In this document: piece after piece, positions 12,231 through 26,860 of the stretch
How positions within the stretch are numbered: the stretch's first letter is position 1
Layout of the letters: every line of letters begins with the position of its first letter
Origin: Ustulina deusta
Taxonomy: Eukaryota > Ascomycota > Sordariomycetes > Xylariales > Xylariaceae
Direction of reading: 5' to 3'
Length of the DNA: 64,000 nucleotides
Assembly (NCBI GenBank): GCA_023159155.1
Contig: JAJNNX010000051.1
Coordinates: 62,001 to 126,000 of the forward strand
The notes under the pieces: generated by a model
Seen by the model: only the letters and a program-made list of their open reading frames with translations
Database searches by the model: none
What the model was told of the DNA's origin: nothing
Translations under genes and position numbers: made by a program

Positions 12231-14800
12231 ATCTTTTTTTATTAAAATATAAGTATTTTTATTTTTAGTTTAACTAAATAAAAAGTAAGTAGCTACTATA
12301 ATAATATATATACTTTACTTTCTGCTTTTTTAATATTTAAATCTTTTGCTATAATTATTTAGTTCTATTAAACTAGTCTGTTTATTTTTATTCTATTTTT
12401 GTTTTTTTTTAGCTTTAATTTTTTTTAGTGCTTCGATATTTTTATTATACTAGTTTTATCCTTTTTATTGATTAAAATATATAAATATTGGCTTTTTTTT
12501 TAATTGTTTTTACTTTTTACCGGGCTATTTATATAATAATTTATATTTGTTATTTTTAAAATTATATGTTTTTTTTTTCTAAAGGCTATTTTAAAAATAT
12601 AAAAAATAATATATTATAAAAAATATTATTAGCTATATATTCTTTTATTTCTAAGGACTTTTTATATTGTTTATAATAGGATTTTTTAATAAAAAAAGTA
12701 GTTACTAATAATTTAAAAAACTTATATAATCTTAAAAAATGTTTTAATGTTTAAAGATTAAAAATAAGCTTAAGTTATAATAAAATATAAAATTAAGCTT
12801 TTTTTAGTTTTATTATTTTAAGCTTACTAATTATTTTATATTGTTTAACTAATATTTAATTATAATTTTTCTTAAGTTATATATTAAAAAAATTATTATT
12901 AATGCTTTATAATAAAAAAGCTTTTATATTTATTTTGCTAATATTTTTTATTTTTATATTTTAAAATAAATCTTTAGAGCTACCTATTAATTCTAAGCTA
13001 ATATAGTTTTTTGTTAAGTTTATAAAATTTATTTTATATTATATAACAATATATAGTCCTCTTTAATTAAGCAATTTTTTATATATTTTTAAGTAATAAA
13101 AAATATAATATATAAAAAAAAGCCTTAAGTATTTATATATAAATATATTAGTTTGTTATAAACAAAATATACTAATAATTATATAAAAAAGAGCTATTTA
13201 GTTAAAATAGTAAGTTTAGGCTAGTAATAACTGCTAGCTTATTTTTTAGATATTTTTAAAACTTTTAGGCACTAAATTTAAAAAATAAGCAATATAAGCA
13301 ATAATATTAACTAAAATAATAATCTAGTAATTACTATTAATATATTTTTTTATAACTAAAAATTAAAAGCCTAAATCTGTTTATATATTTTAGGTCTAGC
13401 TAGCATTATAAAACTTTAACAAAAAGTTTTTTATAATTTTTTTATAATTCTTTTTAACTTAAACTTTAAGATTTAATAGTTTATACTAAAAATAAAAGTT
13501 TATAAATAACTTTAAAAAGCTTTATTTTTATTTTTATTAAAGTATTATTTTTTTAAAGCTTAATTAATATATTTTTTAAATATATAGTATAAAGTTTTTA
13601 TTTCTAGTTGTTTTTTTTATTAAAGTAGTAATAGTTTATAAATATTTAAGTTTTAAATATTTAAATAAAATAGTTATTTTTTATATATTATATATTTTAA
13701 GTATTTATTAACTAAAAAAAAAAAAATTTAAAGCTTTAAAAGAAATTATTAATATTATATATAATAATTAACAAGTTGCTTAGTTTAAATACTTTATTTA
13801 ATATAACTTTATATTTTAAATAAAGCTGGCTTACTACTTTAGGTTATATAAGCGCTTAATTTAAAGTTTTAGAATTTTTAAATATTTATTAGTTAAATAA
13901 AATATTTATATTAATAATTAAGTAGTTTTTTATATATTATAATTTTTATAGCATATTATTAGGTTTTTATATTTTTTTAACTTTATATTAAATAACTTTT
14001 GATATTATACTTATAAAAGTTTTTTGCTTCTTATTTATAAATATAAGTTGCTTAATATTATTTTTATTTAAATAGGACTTAATAGCAAAAAAACACTATA
14101 TTATTTTAATTATTAAAGCTAGAACTATAAAGTTATTATTTTAATTTTAATTTTTATTATATTAATAATAAAACATTATATAAGCTTTAAGTAGTTTTAA
14201 AATATTTAACTTATGAAAAATATAAAGCTATATTATATTTTATATATATTTAAATATTTAAGATTAAAATTTATAAATATTATTATTAAACAATAGATTA
14301 AAAAAATAAACTATATAAAAAAATATTAATTATAAATATTAGCTAATATTAATATTTACTAATAGTTTTACTAGTTTTATATATAAATAGCTAAGTATTA
14401 TTTTAGATTTAAAATTTAGACTAAAAATAAATATAAAAATTAAATCTTTAATAATATTTATACTTAAACTTATTTTTAATAATTATTTAATAGTTTAAAT
14501 TATTAAAAAGCAAAGTTTTTAAGCTATCTAGCTTTTAATTAAAAAGTTTAAATATTATTTTAGTTTTAAAAAAATATTAATTAAAACAAAAAAAATTGAT
14601 ATAGTTTAATATTTAAAAAAATAAGTTATTAAAAAAGTTTTAAATTTTATATTCAAGCGCTATATTACTATATTATTTTTATTTTTATTTTTGTTACTTA
14701 TTAAGCATTAAAATAAACATTTTATTAAAAACTTAAACAATTTAATATTTTAAAAAAAATCTTTAATATATTTAATAGTAAGATTTTTATATATAATTAT

Positions 14801-15053
14801 TGTTGGGTGGCCAGGGGGTACCATATTATACGTAACAAAGGGGTAAGATAAATAACTGTGTATATCGATCTATCTCTCTAACTATCCGTACAAAGGTAAG
14901 ACTTTCGTACGGAGGATTCTCATATAATAAAAGAATTCGACATATATATACCACCTACGCAATTGGACCAACAGCCAATTGCTAGTATTGTACAAATAGT
15001 CTTGTACGTAGTTAGCGGTAGCCTCGTGCGTAGTCAACACTATTATTACAACA
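14801..15053. mobile_element. un-mutated solo LTR inserted in RIP-mutated DNA
   Basis: The 253-bp unit begins TGTTGGGTGGCC and ends ATTACAACA, so it has inverted ends TGTTG/CAACA. A perfect 5-bp duplication ATTAT flanks it (14796-14800 and 15054-15058). It is clearly GC-richer than the surrounding sequence and keeps CpG sites. It therefore arrived after the host element was mutated, or escaped RIP because a short single copy is not a target. Three small hairpins lie inside: 14886-14912, CAATTGG/CCAATTG at 14960-14981, and GTACAA/TTGTAC at 14990-15007. A solo LTR left by recombination between two LTRs is the simplest reading. A small non-autonomous LTR-like element is the alternative. Confidence 0.8.
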
Positions 15054-16048
15054 ATTATATATATATATATATTTTTTTTAGTTTAAATAATACTTATAAA
15101 TATTTTTAATAAATATTTAAAAGTTATAAACTAATATATTAGATAGCTTATTAGTAAGCGCCCTAATATTATTATAAAAAGCTATAATAAAAAAAAAAAA
15201 AAATCTATAATTAAGTATATTTAGTAATACTAGTATTAATAAATAAATAAAATAAATATATATAAATATTATAAATAATTAAAAAAGTATAAAAAAGTTA
15301 GTAAATATAAATATATAAAATAAAGCAAAACTAGCCTATATATATTTTTTAAGTTTATAGTTTTTATTTTTATAATAGTATTTTTAAATTTTTAAATTTT
15401 TAAAAAATAAATTATTAATTAAAAGAGTTTTTATTATTTATATAATTTTTAAGCATAGGTTGCTAAATTTATTATATAAAAAAAAAGATGTAATAGTATA
15501 GGTTTACTAGTATAGTTATAACTTATCTAAATATTTACAAAAAAGTTTTGCTAATATATTAGTTTTTTAAAAAAAATAACTTATATATTAATACTTTATT
15601 TACTAACCTGCTTTATTTTATAATTAATCTAATTTTTTATTAATTTTTCATAATTAAATAAGTGCTATACTAGCTATTAATAATAATAAAAAGTTTATAT
15701 AATATGCTTTAGCTAACTTATACTTTTAGCCCTAACTGCTTTATTCCGGCCTACTAATTTTTTTTTTTAACCTTTATTATAATTTTTCAAACATAAATAC
15801 GTACTATTTTTTGCTACCTATAATATAGCAGAACTTCGTAAAAAAAAAAATAGCAATAATTATAAATAATAGCTCTAGCTAAAAAAATAAATTAATAAAA
15901 AGAATAAAAACGGAGCTTGGGCAACTAATAAAGCCTGCTATAAAATTTATTATATTTTGCTTTACTAAAAAATTAAAAGAATTAGTACTTAGCTTTTATT
16001 TAATAAAAGTTTTTTAGTTTAGTTTTTATTAAATATTTTAAAATAAGT

Positions 16049-16198
16049 TGTTGGAATAACTGGCATTAGTTACAACCTTATCGTGCAACTCGCACGGAGT
16101 GCGAGTTCACGCTCGGCTTTCGTACGGATGTTAGCCGGACCTCGGCCGGACAAAAAGGACCTTACTTCCCTTTTATCATATTAACTCGTACAATAGTA
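16049..16198. mobile_element. 150-bp GC-richer island flanked by TAAGT
   Basis: A sharply bounded island of normal composition starts TGTTGGAATAACTGG and ends about CGTACAATAGTA. TAAGT lies directly on both sides (16044-16048 and 16199-16203). It contains a perfect 9-bp hairpin, AACTCGCAC-GGA-GTGCGAGTT (16087-16107), and shares TTTCGTACGG with the solo LTR at 14801. It is probably another small late insertion, perhaps a truncated LTR. The right end lacks the expected CA, so the boundary is less secure. Confidence 0.5.
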
Positions 16199-19100
16199 TA
16201 AGTTTTTACATAAATATAAAAAACTCATACTTTATATAAACATTCTTTTTTTTTTTTTTTTTTTTATATAAATAATATAATATAATATATTATATTCTAT
16301 CTATACGCATTATTTGTTTTATATACAATATATTATATAAAGCTTATTTAATATAAGTTTAATATAATAATTTTTTAAAAAACTATTTATAGCTTTAGTA
16401 ATATAAAAAAACTAAAGTTTATTTTTTTATAACAAGATATAAAAAAGTTTTTTTTAAAAAAAAATAATTAACTATATTTTTGTTTACTAAGAATTTTTTT
16501 TAGATTTTAAAAGAATTATAAATAAAAATTTTAAGTAGCTACGCTTAAAACTAATATATTTACTAGCAAGTTAGTAATAATTTTTTTAAACAAAGCTATA
16601 TTTATAAAAAAGTTATTTTAGTACTAAAAATAATTAAAGCAAAAAAAGTAAAGCTTTAGTTTAAACTATTATTTATTAAAGCTAAAAAAAAAAGTTTTTA
16701 AAAATTTTTTTTTTTTTTTAGTTCTTAGCTAATTAGTAACGCTTTACTGCTTTTTTTATTTAATTGTTTAGTCCTTAAAATACTATTTTATATTAGTAGT
16801 ATAAAAAACTTTTTGTTAAATTTAATTTTATTTATTATACTAAGCTATATTTTCTTTTAATTAATTATAAAATAAAAAAATAAAACTTATATAAATTATA
16901 AATTTATTATTTAAAGTTATTAGTATTTTTTTTATAAGTCTAATAATAATATAAAAAAATATTTAAAAGTTTTTAAAAAAACTAAAAAGTTTAGTAAAGA
17001 TTTAATACTAGAAAAATTTTTTATAATATTTAGTTTTTTTTTTAGCAAATTAGTAAAAATAATTAGTAAATAGACTAAAAAAATAATCTATATAATATGC
17101 TTTTTTAACTAAGCTATTCAAAAATTTATAAAAAAAAATAAGTTAAAAATATAAAAATAAAAATAAAATATTATAATTAAGCTTTGTTTTTAATTTGTTT
17201 AAAGTTTAAGTTTGCTATAGAAAAGTTTATAAAAAAGTTATTAAAACTAGGAAAAAAAATATAAAAAAAAATACTATAATTATCTAAATTAAATAATAGT
17301 AATTATAATTATTTTGAATTTTATATATTTAAAAAACTAGCTTTTTTTATTAATTTATTATATTATATTTTTTTTAGCTATTATATTTTATATATATGGC
17401 ATTTTTTAGCTTAGACTTTTAATACTTAAAATAAAGATTATTTAGTTTTATGTTTTAATTAAGTAGTTTTTTTTTTTTTTAAATAATATTAGTTTGTTTT
17501 AGTTTTTTATAAAAGTTTTAGCTGTTTATTTAAATAGCTTTATAATATTTTAGCTTAATTTGCTTGCTATATTTAAGCTTATTTTAATTAAAAGATAGTT
17601 TTTATTAAAAATTAAAAAACCGGCTAACCTAGCCTTTTAGCCTTTAAAAATAATATATTTAAATTTTAATATTTTTTTTATGATATAAAAAAAACCTATA
17701 TTTTAGCAAAAATATTAGCAAAATAAAAATTATATTTGTTTCTAACTATATAAACATAGCAATAAAAAAATCTTTTATATATATTATATTTTTTATAAAT
17801 ATTAAAAGCTTTTTTAATAATTAATATAATTAACTAATAATTTAAAATTTAAATAAAAAAATATATTAGTAGTATGATAAAGTATTTAATAAATAAAGAT
17901 TATAAATATATAATAACTATAAAGTTAAAGTATTATTATAAAAATAATAAGCTATAAAATATATATAGATCTTTAAAGAAATATTTTAATTAAAATATAT
18001 TAGTATAAAAAATATAATAGCAAATTCTTTAGAAGTACTTTTTAAAGTTTTTATAGCTAAGTTAAAAAGTTAAAATATAAATACTTATATTAGCTTTGAA
18101 GTATTAATAACTAGTTAATTAATAAAAAACTTTAGTTCTTATTTAAAAGTTTTGTTTATTTTTTTTAGTTAGATTTTAATTATATTAAAATTTATTTATT
18201 TTGTTTTATTAGTTTTTTTATTTTATAATATTTTAGTTGTTTTTTTAATAATATTATTGCTTAATAATATAATCAATGGTTTTATTATTTTAAAATAATT
18301 AATTATATTATTATAAGCTTTTATTAGAATATTTTATAGTTTATAATTAATTAATTCTTTTTATTTATTATTAAATCTAGGTTTATTAGCTAGCTTTTTT
18401 ATAGTTTAAATATCTAGCTCTAGTTTAGCGGGCTCCTAATATCCTTTTTTATTTTTTATAAATATTTTTAGCTTTTTTGCTAAGAATTACTTTTATAAAA
18501 ATTTTTTTAATAGATCTTTTAACTTATATTTTCTGTAATTAAATATTTTTTTAATTTTATAAAGTTCTAACTATTTATATAATAATTTTTTATTATTAGA
18601 TTTATTAATAAATAGTTAAATATTATATAGTAGTATAAGCGCTTTTTTTATAAATAATATTTAAGTTTTATATATATTTTTATAAGTTTTTTTTAGTACT
18701 GCTTTTTTTTTGCCTGTTTATAATTTTTTTTTTTAATTGCTTAATATTTTAATTATAATATTCTAGCTGTTTTATTTATATTATTAAAAAGTTTTTATAG
18801 CTTTGAATGTTTTTTTAGTTAATAATTTTTTATATAAAGATTATATTTTTAATAAATAAAATTAGCAACTTTTTATAAACTAATTTATATAAGCTATAAC
18901 TAAAATAGTATATTAAAGTTCGGTTAGCTCATATAACTAGATCTATATAATATATTTAATTTTTATAAAAACTCTATATTAATAAACCATTTTTTTTTAA
19001 TAAAGCTTAATATTTTTAATAAATTAATAATTTTTAAAAGTTTAACTTTAAACTATATAATTATTTTATATTTAGCTTTTATTATTGCTTTATAATTATT

Positions 19101-22100
19101 ACTTGTTAGTAAAGTTTATATATTTATAATTTATAAAATTAAAAAATTAAAAAAATAATTAAAGCTATATTTTTTTGTTTTTTTTTTGTTTGCTAAAAAT
19201 TAATATTTAGAATAACTTTTAGTTATACTATAAATATTTTAATAAAAACCTTTTTAATAATACTTTTATACTATTTTTTAAATTATAGCAATTTTTTTTA
19301 TAAGCAAATTTTTTATATTAGGGTTATTTATTATTTACTTAAAAAAAACTTTTTTTTTTTTTATAATATATATTTGCTAAAAAAAAACTTTAAAGCTTTT
19401 TTTTTAAAATAGTTTTTTTAGTTTAAAGTTCTTAAATAATCCAGGATAGTTTTAGTAATAAAAGATTTTACTTTTTTTTTGCTTTTTTTTATTTAGTCTT
19501 TTTTTAGAACTAATATTATTATATTAAATATATTTTATAAAAAAGCTTATAATAATTTGCTACTTATTATTACTAGTTTTTTTTTTAATAAATAATTTAT
19601 TTTTATAATTATAGCTATTATATATAGTTAAATATTGATAAAATTTTTCATATTTTTTTTTATATTATATTTAATTTATTTAATAGTTTTAATAGTTTAT
19701 ATAATAAACTATTTATTATTATATATTTTTTGCTTAAAATATGATAAATTTTAAAATTAAAAAACTTAATAAAAGCGATTTATTTTATTAACTAAGTACT
19801 AAAAAATATAAAAAAACTATTGTTAAATTATATAATTAAAACTTTATTTTATATAAATAATTTTAAAGTTTTTTAAAAACTTTAATAATAATTAAACATT
19901 TTTTTTAGTAATATTATATTTTTTTTTAAAACTTTTTTATATTTTAGATTTATAGCAAGTTAGTTTAATTATATTATTTATTTTTTAATAAAGCACTACT
20001 TTTTAGCTAGTTTTTAATATATTAATTTTTAATTAAATTGTTTTTTTTTATAATTAAAAATAATTAGAACTAAAGTTTTTATTAAAGTGTTTTTTAGTTA
20101 TTATATAGTTTTTTTTTAACAAAGATAATTAAAAAATAAACAATTAATATATAGCTTTTTATTTAAATTCTATAATATATTATAACTTTTAAAAAAACGC
20201 AAATTTTTTTAAAATTTTTATATAGTTCTTATTTTAAAATTTTAATAATTTTTGCTTTTATTAATAAATAGCTATTTATTTTATATATATATTTAACTAT
20301 TTTAATAAACTATTTATATTATTTATTTTTAGTAATATTAGCTATAATTTTAGCTAATTTAAAATTAAGTAGTATTATATCTACATTTTTAAAATATTTA
20401 AAAATAAAGCTTTTTATAGCAATATTATTAAAAAAAAGTTTATATTTTATAAGCAAAATATTATAAAATATTTATAAAAATATTTTTAAAAACTAAACTA
20501 TTAAATTAATAATATTTTAAAAAAAGTAATTATTTATAAATTACTAATAAATTTAAAAAAAATAATTATAGCTTAGCTAAATATAAATAATAAAATCTAG
20601 TTATAGCTAAAAAACAAATTAATTATTAAAATTATTTTATATATAATAAATCTTTTAATAAATTTATTATAGTTTGTAAAAAAATTTATATTATATATTA
20701 TAACAATATTTAGTTTTATTATAACATTAATTAACTAAACTTTTTTAATTTTTTTTTTAACTAGAAATTATATATTTTAATATAAAAAATAGGCCTTTTT
20801 AAATAGTTTTTTTTAAAAAGCTAAAAATTAGAATACTTTTTATTTGCTATATAATATAAAAAATTATTTTAATTATATATAAAAGTAATACTTTTTTTTT
20901 TTTTTTTTTTAAATAAAATCTTAAAAAAGCGCTAATTTTTTTTTATATAAAATTTTTTTAAAATATTAGTTTTTTATAGTATAAGCTTAATAGATTTTAG
21001 TTTTTTAATTAATTTTTTAAGTTTTTTAGCTATTAGTTATATATTTTTAAAAACTTTAATAAAGCAAAAAAATATGTTTTTATAAAGTTTAGACTATTAA
21101 AAATAGGTTTTATTTTTAAAGCTTAGTATAGCTTTTTAAAAAGTTTTTGTTATTTATTTATATAAGCTAAGTAAAGTAATACTATTTAAAGAAATATTAT
21201 TATAAAAATATATTTTTTTATTTTTATTATAATATATATTATAATTAAATAATTTTTTAATAATATATTATTTTTTTATAAAGTATAAATAAGTTTTAGA
21301 TAAGTTATAAAATAAGTGTTTTTTTATTTAGTAGCTAGTTTAAAGCTTAAAGCTTTAGCTATAGTAGTTATAAGTTTTTTTTTTTTTTTTTATTAATATA
21401 GTATAAATAGCAATCCTAAATATATTTATAAGCTTATTATTATTATATATAGCTTTAATTTTTTTATTTTGTTATATTTTTAATTTTTAAAAAAAAACAT
21501 ATTTTATTAAGCAAATATATATTAAAGCGGCTAGTCTTTAAGGCTTTAGTATAGAGGTCTAGCTTTTTTTATGTATTTTTTTTGCTTGTAGTTTATTTTT
21601 TTTAAAGTATAGCTATTATTAATTAAAGAATTTTTTAATTAAAAAATCTTATATTAATTATAAGTAAAATCTAGGGCTTTTAATAGCTATAAGTTTTTTG
21701 TTAGCTATTTTATTATTTTATTAACTAACCAAGCAAAATTATTATTAAAAATAGTAATAAATATTATAATTTTATATTTTTTAAATATTATACTAGTTAT
21801 TATATAATTGTTTTAGAAATATAAAGCTATTTAAAACCTAGTAATAAAGTTTATTTTAAAAAGTAGTAAAAAAAAAGCTTGGTTATATTTAATTATATAA
21901 ATAAGTAGGTCTAAAGATTAGCTTATAAACTAAACTATAGATTTAAAATATTTAATATATTTTATTAGTTTTAAACTATTATTATTAAACTTTTTTTAAA
22001 TAATAATAATAATTTTTATAAAAAACTAGTATTTTTTTATAAAACTATTAATTATTAGGCTTAATTATATATTAATATTTATAATACTAGTCATAGACTT

Positions 22101-25100
22101 GCTTAATATAAAGTTTTTAATAAAAAAATTATATATAAGTAAGCATAGATAAAGTTTTTTGGTTTAAAAATTATAAAAGGTATTAAAAATATTTAGTAAG
22201 TTTTTGAGGTTATATAAGTAGTAGCATATACGTTTAGAAGTTCTGTTTTATTTACTTATAATTTTTGCTTTTTTATTAGAACTCTGCTTAAATAATCGGG
22301 ATAATTTTTTTATTTGTTATTAAATATTAAAAAATAGTAGTAAGCTAGGTATAATATGAAACTTAGCTTTAAAACCTAGAAAGTCTTTTTTATTAATTTT
22401 TTATAAATAATCTAAGATTATTTTAGAGTTAAAGGTTATATAATTAAATAATCTTTTATTAGTAATAGGTTATATATTTTATATATTAAGCGTTTTTAAA
22501 AAAAAATACTTTATAATGCTATATTAGGGTTATAACCCTAGTATATATTAAAATAAATATTATAAGCTATATAATATATATTTTTTATAAAAAATACTTT
22601 TTTTTAATTAAAGTTATAATATTTAAATAACATTAATTAATTAATTTTTTTTATTTAAGGGTAGTTAGGTTTTTTTATAGTATAGGCCTACTAGTTAAAT
22701 ATTAGTAGTATATTATAGCTTTTATTTATAAAGCTTTTTTTTTAAAATTAATACTACTAAAGTTTTCTGTTTAAATATGTTTTATAAAATTAATTAAAAA
22801 TAAGAAATCTTTTAATTAAGCGTAGTAAAGTTTATAGTCTAGTTTATATTTTTTTTTAAAAGCTATATTTTTTTTTTATATAACTTTAGTATAATTTATG
22901 CTTAGCTATAATTAATTACAAGTTTATTTTTTATTTCGTAGTTTAAGTAATAATTTTAAAGCAAAGCGTAAAACTTTTTTAATTGTTTATATAAATATAT
23001 TAAAATATTTAGAAGTTTTTATAATTAATTTTTTATATGTAATATTAGCCTTTTTTTTAAAAAAAATCTTTAGTTTTTTTTATTTATATATAATCTTTTT
23101 TAAAAAAAAAAATTTATTTACAAATTTATTGTTTTAAATATATTATTATTTATATTTTGTTTAGCTGCTTATTAAACAGGCTAGCTTAAGTTAAAAATTT
23201 TATATTTATTTAAAATTTTAAAATTTAAAACTATTTACAAATAATTTATATGTTTTAAATTTTTTTAAGTTTTAAAGTTTTTTAGTTTTTTTTAGGGTTG
23301 AAAAAGCTAAGCTAGATTTAAATTCTAGTTTTATAAAGCGCTACTTTATAATAAAGCTTTTTTTAGCAATTTATAGCAAAAATATTAAAGCTAAACTTTT
23401 TATTTTTTAGTATAAAGCTATAAAAAGTTTTTATACTATTAGAATTTTTTTAAACTATTTAAATAAAATTTTTAGTTTAATTTTTATTAGTTTATTTATT
23501 TTATATTATAATATTAAATAAATTTTGCTTATAAATATTACAAGCTTTTATTATACTAATATTTTAAGTTTTAAATATAAAATTTCTAAATTATATTTCT
23601 AAATTTTAAAGAATTTTATAATTATTTTTATTAGTATTTATAAATTTAGTACTTTTAGTTATTTTTAAAAACAAAATATTTTTAAAAGCTTTAAATTTTT
23701 TATTTCTAAAAACTTTTTTTTTTTTTTTAAATTAATAATATGCTTAGTATTATAGATTTTTATTTCTAGTTAGATTAAAGTTATAGATTTATTTTATAGT
23801 TTTAATGAAAACGCTTTTTTTTTATTTTTTTTATTTAATAATATTACTAAGCAGTTTAATATATTTAAAAGTAAAAAAAAAAAAGGCTTTTTAAGTACTA
23901 CCGGCTATTCTAATATATTATAGCTTTTTATACTACTTTCTTTGCAACCTTATACTTATTAATATAGTAGTTATTATTTTTATAGCTTTAGTATATTATT
24001 ATAGTAGTAAAATAGGGATCTATAAGGTATTGCTACTAAAAAAGACCTAATTATTAGCCTTTTTAGCTTTAGCTTTTTTAGCTATAGTTTTCTTTTTAAA
24101 AAAACTTTTATTATTATAGTATTAATATTTTTTTTAACATAACTAAAGTAATATATATTTATAATACTAAAAAGCTTACTAGCTTTAGTTCTATAAAACT
24201 ATATATTAGCTGCTAAATTTTTAAAATATATTAAATAATTTGTTTTTAATAAACGTAAAACTTTTTTGTTTTATTTTAAGCTATTTAATCTGCTTTATAA
24301 GTTTATTAACCCTAAAGCTTAATACTTTTAGTTTTTAGGCAATCTTTATAGTTTTTTTATTAATTTATATTTTTATTTATAATTACTTTTAATATTTAGC
24401 TAATAATATTTATATATAAAAACTTATCAAATTTTTTATTATAAAAATAATTAAAATATTTTTAACTTTTAATAACTTTTTAGTTTTACTAAAAATATAA
24501 ATTAAGCTTAGCAATACTTTTAATTTAAAAATTAAATATTTTATAAAAGTTTTTATACTTTATTAAGCTTAATTTATTATAAGTTTTATTAAAAGTTTTT
24601 ATAATTTTATTAATAATATTTTTATTAAGTTTTTTAAGCAAGCTTTATATATATTAGCAGTTTATATAATATTTATTATAATTAATCATATTTTTAATAT
24701 AAACTTTATATTATAAAAACTAAGTTTCAAAGTTTAATAAGTTATAGATTTAAAGTTAAGTTTTAAAATTTTACAAAATAGCTATAGCAAACTTGTTTTA
24801 TTTTAAATTTTTTAGTTTAAACTTTTTTTTAAAAAAATTATAAATATATTTTTAATTATTATATTTTTTAAAAACTATTTTCATAAAATAATAAGTTCAA
24901 AAAATATTACAATATATTAGAATTTGTTTAACCTTATTAAGCTTTTTTATATATTTAGCACTAAAAAATATATTTAGATTGTTTAGTTATTTATTTATTT
25001 TAGTTCTATTAAATAATAAATATTAGTTTACTTTTAAATTAAAAAGTATAAAAAATAAGCTATATTAAACATTTTAGTTATTTTTAATAATATTTTAAAT

Positions 25101-26558
25101 CTTTAAATTTACTATAGTATAAAATATTATATAATTATATTAATAACTTATTAAGCAAAAAAATATTAAAGCTTTAAAAGCTTTATTAAATAACGCTATA
25201 TAAAATATACTATAAAAATTCCTATAATTAATACTTTAATAATAAAAATATAAGTTTTTTTATTTTTTTTTATTAATTTAATTATATTAATAATCTAGTT
25301 TATAGCTTTTATAAATATACGTTTAGTAGCCCTAAAACTAAAACTAACTATAAAACATAAAAAATTAGAAGCAAACATAACTAGTTATTTATATATATTT
25401 TTAATATATACCTTTAATTATAAATATTTAAGCTTTATTAAAAGTTTTTAAAAAAGTACTAGTATAGTTAATAAGTTGTTTTTTGTAAGCTTTTTAAGTT
25501 TTTTTTATAAAAAAGGGTTTTTTTAATATTTCTAGTCAAATATTTTATTTTTTTTTAAATTATATTAAATAATTATTTTATATTTTAGTTTTTTTAAAAA
25601 GTTTTTTAATTATTTTATTAATAATTTATAATAGCTACTAGTTAACTATATAGCTTTTTAAGTTATTTTTTAGATATTTTTATTTTTATTTTTTTGCTAA
25701 TAATTTATACTTCGTATTCTTTAGGTTTAGTTTTCTGATTTTTTTTATGTTTTTTTTAATTATAATTAAAAGCAATAGATATTTTTTTTTTAGCAAAAGT
25801 AGTAATAATTATACTAATTTTTATAATTATTTTTTATTATTTATAAAACTTATACTTATAGTTATAATAGTAAAATTATTTATTTTTAGTATTTTTTATT
25901 AATTTCTTTTAATATAACTAATTATTATTTTGTTATATTTTTAAACTTTATATATTTTTAGCTAGTATAAAAAGGGGGGTTTTTTTATCCGTTTTATTAT
26001 ATAAAGCATAGCTAGCGTTTTAATTAAAGAACATATATAAATTATTAAACTTTTAGCTAATAATATATATTTTTTTAATAGTATAAAACAACTAAGCTAT
26101 ATATTAAGCCTTTTAGTAATATTATATTCTAAACGTTTTATTTTTTATTTAAACTTTTTAAATATAATAATATAATATTTATTAGTATTAAGCTTTTCTA
26201 TAAAAAAACTAATAATTATTATTAAAGATCTATTATAGTTTTATACTTTAAGTTTAATTTTTTTGTTTTTTTAAGCTTATATTTTTAAAATAAGCTTTAT
26301 TAAAAGTTTTGCTTAAAAAAGCTTATAATTTTATATTTTTATTTTTATTTTTATTACTACTTGTTTGTTTTTTTGTTTATAGCAGTTTTTTTAGTTATTA
26401 TAATAAGATATAAAAATATAAAAAACTTAAATAAAATATTTTTTAATTGTTAATATTTTTTTATAAATATATAAATCTTTTTGTTTTAATATTTAGAATA
26501 TTGTAATATAGTAATATTAATATTTTTTTAAAATTTTAAGCCTTACTAAAAATACTAT

Positions 26559-26860
26559 TAAAATGAACATTTATAAATAATTACTTATAAATAGTTCTAA
26601 TATAATAATGCTTATATACTAACAAATTAGCCGAACTCATACTTCCTAGTATAATAATTGCTATTATTTCTGGGAGGATCTATTAATTAAGCGTACCGGA
26701 TATTAAAAAATTAATTTTTTATTAATCTACGCATGCTCTAGTAATAATTTTCTACCTACTATTAATAATGTTCCTTATAGTGTTTTATCCCCTCTTACTA
26801 GTATAGCCACTATATGGCTTAAGTGAGTGATTACTTACGTAATCCACTCACACTACTTCA
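26559..26860. repeat. right LTR of the 14.9-kb element
   Basis: This copy is 302 bp, begins TAAAATGAACATT (RIP-changed from TGAAGTGGACACC) and ends CACTACTTCA. Here the outer, right-hand end is the less mutated one, the mirror image of the left LTR. Confidence 0.88.

Larger units (their letters stand above)
11930..26860. mobile_element. 14.9-kb RIP-mutated LTR retroelement (superfamily not resolved)
   Basis: The element is bounded by a 301-bp and a 302-bp direct repeat. Each LTR has inverted ends TGAAGT...ACTTCA (the inner ones RIP-changed), and a 4-bp duplication GTAT lies outside both (11926-11929 and 26861-26864). The interior is extremely AT-rich, has almost no CpG and no intact frame. 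Every candidate coding stretch is broken by TAA/TAG, as expected after heavy RIP. At 14.9 kb it is about twice the usual size of a fungal LTR element, so it probably contains further nested insertions that RIP has hidden, or it is a large non-autonomous derivative. I could not find a readable reverse transcriptase motif, so the superfamily and the coding strand remain open. Confidence 0.85.
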
